From positions 861,918 to 925,917 of the forward strand of contig JAJEKV010000072.1 in NCBI GenBank assembly GCA_021234155.1: 64,000 nucleotides of DNA, written 5' to 3'. The first letter of the stretch is position 1. Each line of letters begins with the position of its first letter. Both the position numbers and the translations under genes were made by a program. This DNA comes from Isoetes taiwanensis (Eukaryota; Streptophyta; Lycopodiopsida; Isoetales; Isoetaceae). This document shows, one piece after another, positions 1 through 10,624 of this stretch. The notes under the pieces were generated by a model. That model did not search any database, was not told where the DNA came from, and saw nothing but the letters and a program-made list of their open reading frames with translations.

Positions 1-588
1 ATGAAGTCAAACATAGTAGTCACAATTGATCTTTTGTTATTCAGAAATTCAATCAGCATGGTGCTGGCTCCAAGGTTTATTTAACAAGGCACTGGATAGC
101 CAATCTATTCTCTTGGCATCCTACCCAGATGCATGAGCCCCAGCTAAGCAGAAAGTATTTCATCTAGGGTCTGGTTGGTTACCGTGGTCAATCTGGGAGC
201 GTCATAGATTGCACACATTACAAGGCATTTATTCACCTGTTCATAGTGTTATTGTTGTAGCCCAAGCTAAGATACTGATGGCTTATAAGTCTTTCCCCCC
301 ATCAAGGAAGAAGTGAGAGATTGTATTTGAATTCTTATCATTAGTCTCATGTTGGAGTAAGTACATAATGCTTCAAACTCGTGTTTCAGGAGCATTTTCT
401 CGTGCTTACATGGGTACATTTAATATATACATCTTGTAATGTTTATTTTTTATTAAAACACTATTTTTCGTCCCTAAAAAAGGAACAATGTTTTTTTGGT
501 ATAAGAAAATAAGGAGACATGTGAGTATTGAATGGTGAAGTGATATATGGAACTTAAAATATTAAAATGTAGACCTTTGAGACTAAGG
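1..588. other. Unassigned left flank
   Basis: No coding frame, splice-bounded exon or repeat boundary could be supported here on either strand. The stretch is AT-rich, with a run of A after position 470. It may be intergenic or old transposon sequence. Confidence 0.4.
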
Positions 589-860
589 TTAATATGCCAT
601 ATCCAAAAAATGGCACTCAGGGTTCAATGCACAGCCAAGAAACTCTGTTTTAGGTTCAAGCAGCCTGCATTGAATAAGGGCAACCATGGTTTCATGTGAT
701 GGCCAGACTGAAGTAGGTAAAATCTTGCTTTCAATCCTAGGTTGGCTTGTGGCAGATGCAAATATTTGGGGGAGTGGAATACTTCCCGGGCTTTTTATAT
801 CTACAATGGGATACAATTCAAAGTCATCCAGTAACTCTGGAGATTTAGGGGAACGCCTAA
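589..860 (-). CDS. Putative terminal exon of an unidentified gene
   Basis: The minus strand has a pyrimidine-rich tract ending in TATTTTAG at 861, followed by about 90 open codons that end at a TAA at 589. The peptide begins RRSPKSPELLDDFELYP and ends CHFLDMAY. It is rich in acidic, proline and aromatic residues and reads as coding, unlike the opposite strand. I do not recognise the family. Exons further upstream would lie to the right, but that side is repeat sequence, so this may be an orphaned last exon. Acceptor and frame are seen in the sequence; that it is transcribed is inference. Confidence 0.4.
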
Positions 861-1198
861 CTAAAATAGAAATACAGACAAAGTTTGACTTTTGCAAACA
901 ATGGAGCGAAGGAAATGGAGTTCAGGCAAAAATATTAACAAAAAAACACAAAGAAAAGCTTCTAATCATTTTTTTTTTTGAGCCGAGTGATCCAAAATTA
1001 AAAAGATAGATAGATAGATGCCCATTTGTTGGATTTTTTTTTTTTTAGCACACCAGCCCTATTGGGCCTGCCTACAGCCTTTCCTCAAATTCTAGCCTAT
1101 CCACATAGCACCTCCACCTCATAAAAAACTGATGTGGCTCCCCACCCGATTTAGTGCATGTGATGTGTTGGGCTTCATTGACATACATTGACGTAAAC
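861..1198. other. Non-coding stretch with T-runs and a short GATA tract
   Basis: It contains T-runs near 970 and 1030 and a short GATA repeat near 1005-1018, resembling the tail of an old SINE. No gene is supported. Confidence 0.35.
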
Positions 1199-1294
1199 CA
1201 CTGTCACCTGGAAATTCCTCGAATTTCCAGTGTAAGTTTCTTTTTGGTATTTTTTGGGCAAAAGTTTCCAGGCGGCGCCGCTTACAGCGCCGCC
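1199..1294. repeat. Left inverted-repeat motif plus GC hairpin flanking the YR locus
   Basis: Positions 1199-1218 read CACTGTCACCTGGAAATTCC. The same 20 bases occur on the opposite strand at 12968-12987, so the pair is arranged like terminal inverted repeats around the minus-strand YR gene. At 1271-1294 there is a perfect 8-bp GC stem (GGCGGCGC with GCGCCGCC) and a short loop. Together they could mark the left end of the element that carried the YR gene. This is inference, because no target duplication was identified. Confidence 0.45.
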
Positions 1295-1780
1295 ACTACA
1301 GACAAAAACATTAATACATGAAATTTTTCATACAAGGTGGAACAAAACATTAAAATTTCAATATTTCAGTTACAGTTTCCATCAAGGTTTGCACTTCAAA
1401 ATACAAGTAAAAGGACCATGTTTCTTTCTGGTCGTAGTAGCCATGTTTCCCTTGATACAAGGTAGGTACGCAGTTCAAAATTAAACAAAAAATTGATCAT
1501 GAACTTATAGAAGTTCCCAACACAAGTTACCAGTACAACTTCAAAGAACTTGAACTTATCACAATAATTCTGAAGACAACAGTTATCGTGAAGGCAGACT
1601 TGAACCGCTGTTTCCCCTCTCCAACATTAAAGGTACATTACTAGAATCTGGAACTTGAATGAATGTGCAGTTATTAAAAGTTGCACCAACAAAGGAGTGA
1701 CCACCTGCAGTTTAATGCAGTGTAATTAGATAGTGTAATAAAGATAAACAAAAAATAATACACAATATAATTAAAATTAC
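1295..1780. other. Non-coding AT-rich stretch
   Basis: No credible exon or repeat is seen. If the YR element ends near 1199, this would be its 3' untranslated part. Confidence 0.3.
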
Positions 1781-1935
1781 CAACATTCTTGACTTCAACA
1801 GTGGGCGGAAAATATTTGTGAAGCTGAGGATTTGACTTCAGGAATTCTTCAAAAGCCCAGTAATCTACTAAATTCTTGTCTTCCTCATCAACTCCAGAAA
1901 CTTGAATTTGATTACTTTTACCACTTACATCAGAT
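1781..1935 (-). CDS. Exon-like coding block downstream of the YR gene
   Basis: The minus strand encodes about 50 residues including VSGVDEEDKNLVDYWAFEEF, followed by a GTAATT donor at 1780. The amino-acid mix is coding-like. It lies in the same direction as the YR relic, about 250 bp past its last recognisable exon, so it could be a further exon of that gene or part of a neighbour. No family was recognised. Confidence 0.3.
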
Positions 1936-2187
1936 ACAACATTACGGTGATCCGCGGATCAACTGCATCACTTGATGATGCCACCACGATGCTCACTAAC
2001 GGGTACACCATCATTACGAAAACAAGCGGAATATTGCATTGCTTTTCAATTAAAAGCGATGCAGTGGGATGAAGAACACGCATAACAACACCTAACAATG
2101 AAACAACCACCAAAAGAAACACGCAACCTCCAACTAACCTACTAGCACTAACTATAAACAATAAATACACGGCGGAAGGCTTGTCGG

Positions 2188-3065
2188 TCAAACATTTTTC
2201 GAGCGTGAACCAAGCAATATATTTTCTTTATTCTTGATCATCTCGTTAAGTACATCGTAATTACAAACGCATAAGCTGCCATCATCATTATATGGTTTGC
2301 TGTTGATACTCATCGCAGCATTAACTTGAATTTCTTTACTGCGATCATACCTAGACAAGAACCAGCATGTGAAAAAAAATAAACTATAAATTCAATATAA
2401 ACATAACAAAACATTTCACTTACTTATAAGATTACGTTACGTGATGCCACGTAATAAGCTTTCCAACTTCGTGGAACACCGACCATTGACATTAGGTTTC
2501 ACGGTGGACACCGCGGCCGCTCTTGTTCGATATGTCCACATCAATGATTGCTCCCATATTCTGAATCCACTTTGATATATTATTACAGCCAACCCTGCCC
2601 TTTTGAAACCAAATCTAACAAAACAAACAATTGATTAGAGTTACCAAATAAAATAAATACAATTAAACAATAGAAATCGACTTTGAGATTTATAATTTGA
2701 AATTGCTTGTAGGAAGAAAGGTCTTGGCGCAGAATTTTCTTTTGGAGGTAGATGCCTCAAATACTGTTTGTATGTCAGAACAAAGTTTTCTTCAAAACTC
2801 CAAATTGGAGGACGAAAATGGCTTGGATCAAATTTCATCACTGTAGTGCCCCACGTCTTACTTGTCCTTTCGTTATAGAGAACATACTCGGAAAGTCCAT
2901 CAGTCTCAAGTGCCAAATCTACATCTTTCACTTCATATAACTCACTTGCACCCCTAATTGCAAACCTAGTGCAAAGATAGAAACAAAGACGTTTCTGAAG
3001 ACCCTTAGGAGTGTTTATCTGAAAGTCTATGTCTTCTAACATGTCTTTTTCAGAATTAAATGGAA
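2188..3065 (-). pseudogene. Crypton-type tyrosine recombinase, C-terminal exons (minus copy)
   Basis: This is the catalytic half of a tyrosine-recombinase-like protein. Its relatives (Cryptons and the domesticated ZMYM2/QRICH1/KIAA1958 C-terminal domains) cut and join DNA through an Arg-(His/Lys)-Arg-His-Tyr site. Exon 3065-~2650 carries the first catalytic Arg in the context FAIRGASEL (codon 2953-2955) and the strand VLTYKQYLRHLP. Exon 2614-2424 carries NNISKWIQNMG and the box-II motif NKSGR. Exon 2350-2188 begins with YDRSKE, whose Tyr is the expected nucleophile, and contains NDDG. The GH box before the Tyr is not cleanly readable, and a stop falls just before the last intron, so this copy looks dead. 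Intron positions and peptide match the plus-strand copy at 34530-36286. It begins exactly at the 3' end of a Helitron, and the rest of the gene lies beyond that insertion at 11479. Confidence 0.75.
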
Positions 3066-3210
3066 CTAGTAACGTGTGGCCGGCGTTGCCGGGCATAAGT
3101 ACAAATATAAGCTAATATGGGTCATTTGGTTGGATACAATTGGGCAAATTAGACATTGAAAGGTTTTGATTTTCTTTGAAAGTTAGAATTTACCATATGA
3201 GCGTTAGCTA

Positions 3211-3293
3211 ATATCGAATATGGAGAGAGAGCATTGGGCTATGTGAATTTTATATCGAATATGGAGAGAGAGCATTGGGCTATGTGAATTTTA
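3211..3293. repeat. Tandem duplication of 41 bp
   Basis: Two identical adjacent copies begin ATATCGAATATGGAGAGAGA at 3211 and 3252. It lies inside the Helitron near its 3' end. Confidence 0.85.
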
Positions 3294-3989
3294 TATTTAA
3301 GATTGATGATTTGTGAGATGGGATAGTACCATGTATTATTTGTTTGTGGATGCATTGTGCGAATTTGGATATCAGTTATTCTTTGGTATGAAAATATGGA
3401 AGAGAAGGCTGGCATATGAGAAGATGGAAAGAGAAGGTTGGGATATCTCGAGTGAACTTCAACTTTGAACTTGATGGGCTAAAATAGTTGTATTTAGATG
3501 TGTTGTTTGAGGAAAATGACAATGTTATATATCAGTTAAAATAAACTAAATCAATATAGTAATAGTTGCCAGGTGTTGTCAAGCTTTAGCAGCCCTGTCT
3601 GTAGAACATGTGGCTTCTCGTACATAACATCTGAATAACTTTTAATCAATTTGATTTGTAAATAGATAACATCATATGTCGCTATATATGATCATGTTCT
3701 TGCCATGGTAGGGAAGCATGCACGTTGAAATCACGATATAGTTACAATTATTTGCCATAGAGGTTGGACTTATGTTCAAATATGGAGATATAACTTTGTC
3801 TAGACTTATTCGTGGTTATGGAGATATAACTTTGTTACACTTATTTGTGGTTATGGATACAACCATGTAGATAATACCAACATTTCATGGATTTCAATAA
3901 AGACACTTCGGCAAGACCCATTTAACAAAAGAGATTTCAGTGTTGGCATAATAGAAATACTATAGAAATTCAAGATATGAAGTTCATAA

Positions 3990-4680
3990 TTTATCAAATA
4001 CGAAACAAACATGGTCAATCTTTCATACTTCTTGGCCAAGGCTGTAGCTACAATATTCTCACATGAAGAATTTTTAAGAAATCTATTTCTGTGCAGACAC
4101 CTCTGTAGAGTGGTCAAAACCAGATGTTGAACCTTCCAAAGTTTAGACCTACCGTATTGCCGCAATAGGTATCAAATACCAAACAAACATGGTCAATCTT
4201 TCATACTTCTTGGCCAAGGCTGTAGCTACAATATTCTCACATGAAGAATTTTTAAGAAATCTATTTCTGTGCAGACACCTCTGTAGAGTGGTCAAGACCA
4301 GATGTTGAACCTTCCAAAGTTTAGACCTACCGTATTGCCGCAATAGGAATGCATAGCAACATTTTCAAAGAGCCACAGACATAGGACCTTCCAAATGAAG
4401 AATTCTTAAGAAATCTATTTCTGTGCAAACACCTCCTTCCAAATGAAGAATTCTTAAGAAATCTATTTCTGTGCAGACACCTCTGTAGAGTTGTTAAAAC
4501 CAAATGTAGAACCTTCCAAAGTTTAGACCTACCGCATTGCCGCAATAGGAATGCATAGCAACATTTTCAAAGAGACACAGATGTAGGACCTTCCAAAGTT
4601 TAGACCTACTGCATTGCCGCAAGAGGAATGCATACCAACATTTTCAAAGAGCCTATTTCTGTGCAGGATCTTTATAGGGC
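3990..4680. repeat. Complex tandem repeat, 178-bp unit
   Basis: The motif AACATGGTCAATCTTTC recurs with 178-bp spacing (near 4009 and 4187). Partial units continue to about 4680, sharing GAAGAATT.TTAAGAAATC and the CCTTCCAAAGTTTAGACCTAC segment. Reading frames within it are repeat artefacts that share the same start and end. It lies inside the Helitron, as do other short tandem duplications. Confidence 0.8.
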
Positions 4681-5904
4681 ACTCAAAATAATTATGTCAT
4701 AAAAACCTTTAAATTTTTTTGGCTTGCCACATTTCTGCAAGAGGAATGCACATCAACTACAGTCCAATCTAATATTATGTAATTTATAAGAATCAAACTA
4801 TCTCATGCAATTAGGTGTGTTATAGCTGGACAACACAACACCAGAGCTACTGATCTCCATTTACATCTGTAACAGCAAGGATGCCCAGTCTTATCTGGAA
4901 GTAAAATGCTTTAATCCAACCAAAAATTTAAGAAGTATTTGTACAAAAAACATTATGTTGTGATTCAGAAAGGGAAATCTGCTTCTAGCAGGCTTATCTA
5001 GTACTTGATTGCACATTGTAATAAGGTCATGCGAAATTTAAAACAATTGTCCATTCTCATTTCTTACACTTTTTGAAGTCAATACATAAGAAGAATGGGA
5101 AGGAGGCCAATGCTCATACTATTCATGCATATTAGTAATATGTTCAAGTAATATCCAAGAGCAAATATTAAATTTAATGAGAAATGCATCAATATACTTT
5201 ACATGCTTTACAGGTTTTGCACTTGTAGACACGGGAGATACTAACCTTATTTGTTTCTAAGTCACATTGTTACTTCTCCTCGAATAGTGCAGAGAACTGT
5301 TTGCAAGCTCACATGCACTGTTCAAACTGAGATCCTACTTCACGTAAACAATAGATAAGAAAAACACATGAAGCCTCATTCACATGCACACCAGGATGCT
5401 TGCAAGGTATCGAAGCAGATAGTCTTCTACAAATGGTCTACAAAGTATTCAAGTTCCTATATACAAAAAACACAAAGCCATGTCAAAATCCAGATCTTAA
5501 AACAAATGATCCAGTTATTTTTGTAGTGGCAAGAGCAGCATGAACACGCTAATTCCATGTTTTCTGGTTTCAAAACAGAGGCAAAGTTGTTATGTCTTGA
5601 AAGGTAGTAAGATGTGCCATTTCTATTCCCAATAATGATTCTAACAGTCACCATCAACTTCAGATAATAAAGCTTTGCAACACAACTTTTGCGGGGACAT
5701 TGGCTTTTTCGCCTTATAATCAGAGCAACAGAAATATCGACGAACAAACTAAAATTATGTGTCATTCAAGATGCATGAGTAAAACTACAATCTCGTGCAT
5801 CATGCCGACACTGAGAAATTGTTTGCAAAGCATTAATAAGAATTTTATGAATTGCGTAACAGAAAATAAGAGCAAGATTTGGCCCAGGTCTAAGGTACTA
5901 CTAT
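4681..5904. other. Helitron interior without recognised gene
   Basis: AT-rich sequence with no exon I could support on either strand. It is bounded by tandem repeats on both sides. Confidence 0.35.
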
Positions 5905-6310
5905 CTTCAAAAATCATGATAGGCACTGATACTACGACCAGAGCAAATCATTGAGCTATTAAATTGGGTTGGAGATTGACTGTTGAAGTCATGACAGTGT
6001 TACTACATCATTAAGCTATCATATTAAACTGGAGATAAGACTGAAATAGCATGCATTAACCACCTTGATCTTAAAAAATCATGATAGGCACTGATACTAC
6101 GACCAGAGCAAATCATTGAGCTATTAAATTGGATTGGAGATTGACTGTTGAAGTCATGATAGACAGTGTTACTACATCATTAAGCTATCATATTAAGCTG
6201 GAGATAAGACTGAAATAGCATGCATTAACCACCTACATCATTAAGCTATCATATTAAGCTGGAGATAAGACTGAAATAGCATGCATTAACCACCTTGATC
6301 TTATTGGACT
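5905..6310. repeat. Tandem duplication, ~165-bp unit plus a 62-bp partial unit
   Basis: AAATCATGATAGGCACTGAT occurs at 5911 and again at 6076, with the rest of the unit repeated. The end segment CATTAAGCTATCATATTAA is then repeated once more after about 62 bp. The copies are close to identical, so the duplication is young. Confidence 0.8.
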
Positions 6311-6360
6311 GAATTATAGGTACTTATAATCTTCCTTCTTGTACTTCAAAGAACTAATAC

Positions 6361-6592
6361 GGCGTTTAGTCTAGTGGTAACACACTAGGTCTAGCAACTG
6401 TAGGTCTCGAGTTCGAGACCACCCAGAATCGCACTCTGAACTGTTGGGTGTCAAAATCTACAGACGCAATGTAAAGTGGTTGGGGGCAGGACCCAACTAA
6501 GCAATGTAGTGTGGTGTGTGGTCACATGTCCAGTTGGATGCTGCCTAGTGGCGTGACGTTAAAATACTATCTATCTATCTATCTATCTATCT
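6361..6592 (+). mobile_element. tRNA-derived SINE (family A), full length
   Basis: The 5' head carries an RNA polymerase III A box, TAGTCTAGTGG at 6367-6377 (perfect fit to TRGYNNARNGG). A B box, AGTTCGAGACC, follows at 6410-6420 (one mismatch to GGTTCGANNCC), about 33 bp downstream as in tRNA genes. The body ends GTGGCGTGACGTTAAAA and is followed by a CTAT microsatellite tail. The same 3' end recurs at 44178-44235 (minus) and 51104-51142, which defines a family. It lies inside the Helitron. No clear target duplication was found. Confidence 0.8.
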
Positions 6593-6600
6593 TATAGTGA

Positions 6601-6630
6601 CTAGAAATGTGTGCCCGGCGATGCCGGGCA
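6601..6630 (-). mobile_element. Second Helitron-type 3' terminus
   Basis: On the minus strand a perfect hairpin (GCCCGGC, loop, GCCGGGC at 6613-6629) is followed about 8 bases later by CTAG at 6604-6601, then T. The hairpin and distance match the 3' end at 3066. It suggests a related Helitron nested inside the larger one, or an internal duplicate of its end. Its 5' TC end was not identified. Degenerate cousins occur near 6735-6755 and 8020-8035. Confidence 0.55.
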
Positions 6631-6753
6631 TAGTTGTGGAAGTGTGGAATAAGTGGATGTATTAGGTGAAAATGTGAAGAGTTGGCTTAGATATGTCGAG
6701 CAATACCCTTGGGTGCGTGGTAGGAATAATGGAACGCATGCCCGACAATGTTA

Positions 6754-6975
6754 GGCTATGTATGGGTGTGCATGTAGTATAGGCATATTTAGGCACAACC
6801 TTTGTGCACTGTCAATGTGAGTTGTTTGTGAGTGTCTTGTACAAATAAATTACACAATTGCCTTGGCTATGTATGGGTGTGCATGTAGTATAGGCATATT
6901 TAGGCACAACCTTTGTGCGTTGCCAATACGAGTTGTTTGTGAGTGTCTTGTACAAAGAAATTACACAATTGCCTC
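6754..6975. repeat. Tandem duplication, 111-bp unit
   Basis: GGCTATGTATGGGTGTGCAT occurs at 6754 and 6865, with the following ~100 bp repeated and a few substitutions. It is inside the Helitron. Confidence 0.8.
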
Positions 6976-7547
6976 TTTTGTGCACTTACTTAAATTTATG
7001 TTATGCTTATAACCAATGCGAATTCTTTGTGAATGTTTTATATAAATGGCATGTGCAAAGTTTTCTCCCGTGACTAAAGCCAAATTACAATTAAGAGGAA
7101 ATAATAATCAGTAACGAAGAAGTTGTCTATACAATTCAATATCTTGCATAATAAGAAGCAACAACTCTGCCCGTTATGGGGAGTGTTGAAAAGTAAGGAT
7201 GCAAACACAACTACTAAATTAAAGAAACAAAGGAGAAAAGAAAACTTGTTTCTTGTAGAATCTTAGCATAAATTCTAGTTGATTCTGCCCTCAGGCACGT
7301 GTAGCACAATTCAAAATGAAACATTGTGACATGGATATGCCACAATGCATCAGCATGCCATTAAGTCCAATATTTGGACTTTTTAAATATCCCTAATATT
7401 AGAATCTTCAAGAAGCTTCGCTATGCTCTTTCATTCCGGCTCCATTTTCGTTTTTTCTCTAAATTTATGAAAACTACATAAAAATATATCCCAAGGCTTT
7501 GAAAATAATATAATAAACTAAGAAATCTTCCAAAAATAAAGGTGTAC

Positions 7548-7774
7548 CTTGTAGAGTAGGTGATTGTTAAGCCATGCCCTAGCTGGAACACAGTATGACA
7601 GGCAGTAAATGAAGCCACAGTAGCAAATCATGAACAAAAAGAGGAATATAGAAAGAAGAGTTTTACACACATATCATAATACCAAGTTGACATAGCCATA
7701 TATTTAAATTAAGGGCACACATATAGATTTCAAAAACAAACCAGATCTCTTAGCTCTTTTTGTTGATTCAACTC
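7548..7774 (-). pseudogene. Captured exon pair in Helitron
   Basis: A 33-bp exon at 7774-7742 encodes ELNQQKELRDL. It is preceded by TGTTTTCAG and followed by GTTTGT. Downstream, about 24 residues including FTACHTVFQLGHGLTITYS end at a GTACAC donor (7547). Both are on the strand of the Helitron and belong to the series of exons between 7.5 and 11.2 kb. The gene family is not recognised, and exon membership of one gene is inference. Confidence 0.45.
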
Positions 7775-8433
7775 CTGAAAACATGTAACAAATCCATTAT
7801 TCGTATCCTGTACACATGGACCAACAATGTAGATCATTAGAACATTAATGTAGAAGAGCATTGGTAAGGACAATGCTAAATTGGGCCATGCAAGAGAAAT
7901 TGGTTCTTACCCTGAACATGTTGATAAGGACGCTAAATTCAGCCAAGATCTAAAGCATGCTCCAATATCAAAGTGGGAACACTTTTTTTTTAGTGATATT
8001 GATGGATCTACTTGTTGACTTATGATGCCGGGCATTAGTTGTGGACTTGTGCATGCATTTATGGCATATGCATTTGTGGAGTTGTGGACTTACTGATGTG
8101 ATGCAGTTCTGCCATAGCTGTTCTGTTTTCTGAAGCCTAAAAGGTTACAGTTACCTAAAGAGGGCAATTTAAGAATTTCTGCCTTTGGTCTCAGTACTCT
8201 AAACTGAGCAAGAAGAGGAATGAGCAAGAAGAGGAATCGCTACACTCCAAAGTATGTAGCATTGAGAGGCAATTTTTAACAGTGGTTATGATGGAGCTAT
8301 GGCAGATCTATGGTCATGTGTGTTATTTTATTTGTTCCTCAGGCTGGCTATATGCCAGTTTATGAGTCAAGACTGTCTGAGCTGTATAGGAAGATCTTCA
8401 TAGCTGAATTTAAATTCCTGGGACTGAGGCTTG
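7775..8433. other. Intron-like interior of the Helitron cargo
   Basis: No exon is supported. A degenerate copy of the Helitron hairpin region (GATGCCGGGCATTAGTTGTG) lies near 8022-8041. Confidence 0.35.
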
Positions 8434-8580
8434 GTTCATGCAGCCTTTAGAATTGTTGAGAAAATTGTACAGTGTAGCTTCGTAACTATGCAATCTTTAG
8501 GACCGTTGAGAGGATTGTACAGTGCCATGCAGTCTTTAGAACCCGTGAGAATATTCTACATTATAGCCTCGTAGCCATGT
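8434..8580. repeat. Three imperfect ~55-bp repeats
   Basis: The phrase CTTTAGAA.TGTTGAGA..ATTGTACAGT recurs three times with substitutions. It is a short degenerate tandem array. Confidence 0.55.
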
Positions 8581-8733
8581 TAGGGTCAGTAAAACCAAAA
8601 ATCTAAAAGCAATATATTAGTGAATCTAAGTTAGAAGATGGCTCGCTCATACCAAGTTGCAGGTTGCCTCAAGGACTTCTTATAAATGCCTAAAACCAGT
8701 GTATTCAAACCTCCAAACTTATCTATCCTTTAC

Positions 8734-9046
8734 GATAAGCTCCAACTCAAGAATAGGCTGGCCACCAATCTCTGCAAAAACCAGGAAAACACATAAGAAT
8801 TAAAGCTTCAAATTTCATACTAAGAGCTTCAAACTTCAAACTTCATACAAACAGAAACAGACCAAAGAGTATTTAGCTAAATATTTCGTAATGTAAACTG
8901 ATTATTCAAGAGAAAAGGAAGAAAGAGATATAACAACGAATAACAGCTGAAGCACAACCTGGTGATATTATTTTTAATTTGAGTTGTTAGGGTCTGAATG
9001 GCTGCCTTGCGAGCTTCGTTAATGCCTGTTTGGAGTAGACATGCAT
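8734..9046 (-). pseudogene. Captured exons in Helitron (middle pair)
   Basis: The exon at 9046-8959 follows an ACAATTTAG acceptor and encodes ACLLQTGINEARKAAIQTL plus a further nine residues, ending at a GTTGTG donor. A short exon at 8771-8734 follows TTTTTGCAG and encodes IGGQPILELELI before GTAAAG. The codon pattern is helical and charged. Phases of the two do not join directly, so a piece is missing or decayed. The gene is not identified. Confidence 0.45.
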
Positions 9047-9139
9047 CTAAATTGTGGTAAGATTAAGAAAAAGATTCATCTTAGAATGATTCACAGTATA
9101 TAGTCACCTCAAGACTGCTCGAAACCTGAGCTGAATCAT

Positions 9140-9466
9140 TAGGAACAAAATGGCTGCAGCATGTGATGCATCGTTGAACTGACCTGATTGTCAAATAAAG
9201 GAAAATGTGGCTGAGCTTGTTTAATCCAAATCGTTTTTGCCAAGGATGGGTCTTCGTGGCATAACCTATTCCATCAGAAAAAAAAGGTCAAAGAGAAAAT
9301 TCAAGCATCGTCTATGTTCTTACCTGTGTTCTTTGTGCGCATATACATGCATACCTTGATAAGACTGTAAAAATCCAGCTCCGGACCTCCCCTCCCCTGA
9401 TCCTTTTTCATCTGCACTGATTGGTAGACGATTCAAATACTGGAGGCCCTTTTCAAAAATTAACTT
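9140..9466 (-). pseudogene. Captured exons in Helitron (helical-repeat-like protein)
   Basis: The exon at 9466-9355 (acceptor TGTTCTCAG, donor GTATGC) encodes KLIFEKGLQYLNRLPISADE and about 17 further residues ending FLQSYQ. The next, from 9265 (acceptor GGAATAG), reads LCHEDPSLAKTIWIKQAQPH and continues to FPLFDNQ, then stays open to a stop near 9142. A one-base disagreement in phase at this junction suggests decay. The pattern is like a large alpha-helical-repeat protein; the family could not be named. Confidence 0.5.
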
Positions 9467-9600
9467 CTGAGAACACATTGGCTATGGCCGATTTGAAAAG
9501 ATATGTCCAACCTTGCTACTTCGTGCTCGCATTCAATAGCGGAGGTAGGAGAGGAAGACCATAGACGCATACGACGATAAGAGTGCCGCAGGGGAAAGAG

Positions 9601-9634
9601 GGAACGCCGCATGCGGCGTTACATGCGGCGTTCC
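9601..9634. repeat. Perfect 13-bp hairpin
   Basis: GGAACGCCGCATG and its exact reverse complement flank an 8-base loop. It is GC-rich in an AT-rich setting and inside the Helitron. It could be the foldback end of a lost element. Confidence 0.7.
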
Positions 9635-10179
9635 GGGCGCAAATTTCAAAGCTATCCCAAAATAAAAAAGAAGATGTTATAATTATGTTCTTTTGGCATA
9701 AAGTTACTGTTATGTTCTTTGACATAAATGTATTGACAAATAACTGTTTATCTACTAAAAGACTACTTTACCTTATGTCGTCAACGAACTTGCTTCTAAA
9801 CATGCCCTAAACATAGCCTTTCCTAGTTCCAATTAATTGCTCTAGGATCATCCATTTTATTAAGATCATGAACTATGAGAAAGTATCAAAGAACAACACT
9901 ACTATGCATGCAAGACAAACATACGGGCAAGTCTGTAAAAATGATATGGTGTCCTTATAGCTTAAGAAATAAGTAGAGACTCACTGCCCATGGAATCATT
10001 TTGGAATAATACTATCAGTCAATTTGTGAAATAGGACATGTCTGAGCAGTTATAGTGCAGGCAGTCAAAAGATTATTCATCTCAATTTGAATCTCAATTT
10101 GAAACCCAAAGGAAAGAAAACATAGGTAAAAGACTAACAACCAAGAAAGAAGCCTCAAACTTAAAAAATAGCAAGTTAC

Positions 10180-10329
10180 CTTGAATTCATGCATGTAGAG
10201 ATTAATTATAGAAAAGATTCTGCAGAAGATTTCCTTGCCGTAGAGCATTGCTTCGCTTTTTAAAGCTACGTCAATGTGCGGGAGCACTTCATACAACAGC
10301 TTCTTTCGAGATGAATAAGAAGAAATCTC
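10180..10329 (-). pseudogene. Captured 50-codon exon in Helitron
   Basis: This is an uninterrupted phase-0 exon of 150 bp between a CCATTCAG acceptor and a GTAACT donor. It starts EISSYSSRKKLLYEVLPHID and ends INLYMHEFK. Clean splice sites at both ends and an exact multiple of three make this the best-supported exon of the cargo gene. The protein family is not recognised. Confidence 0.6.
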
Positions 10330-10624
10330 CTGAATGGATTAGCTAGTTAGAGGCATCCTAATGCAAGACATGGAAAAAGAAATCAAAGCTTTGCATGCAT
10401 GTCTTCCATTTACTACCTGGCACGGGAACGAATCCATCATAATAAAACAATACAAATTGGCATGAATCCAGCCACACAGTCATATGGCTATATGGCACAT
10501 CAGCCTTTTGATCGTTCAAATATCTTCCCATTCTTCTGTATTGTCCTGTTGAGCGGCCTACAAAAAAATGCCTGTAATATGTAGAGGGCATAAAATGCAA
10601 TAGAATCTAGAGGATACTGAAGAC

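Noticed and set aside
3851-4545. Three near-identical small proteins in a row
   Set aside because: They arise from the 178-bp tandem repeat and have no independent coding evidence.
6361-6432. tRNA gene
   Set aside because: A and B boxes are present, but the acceptor stem and anticodon arm do not form a tRNA. The sequence is the head of a SINE.
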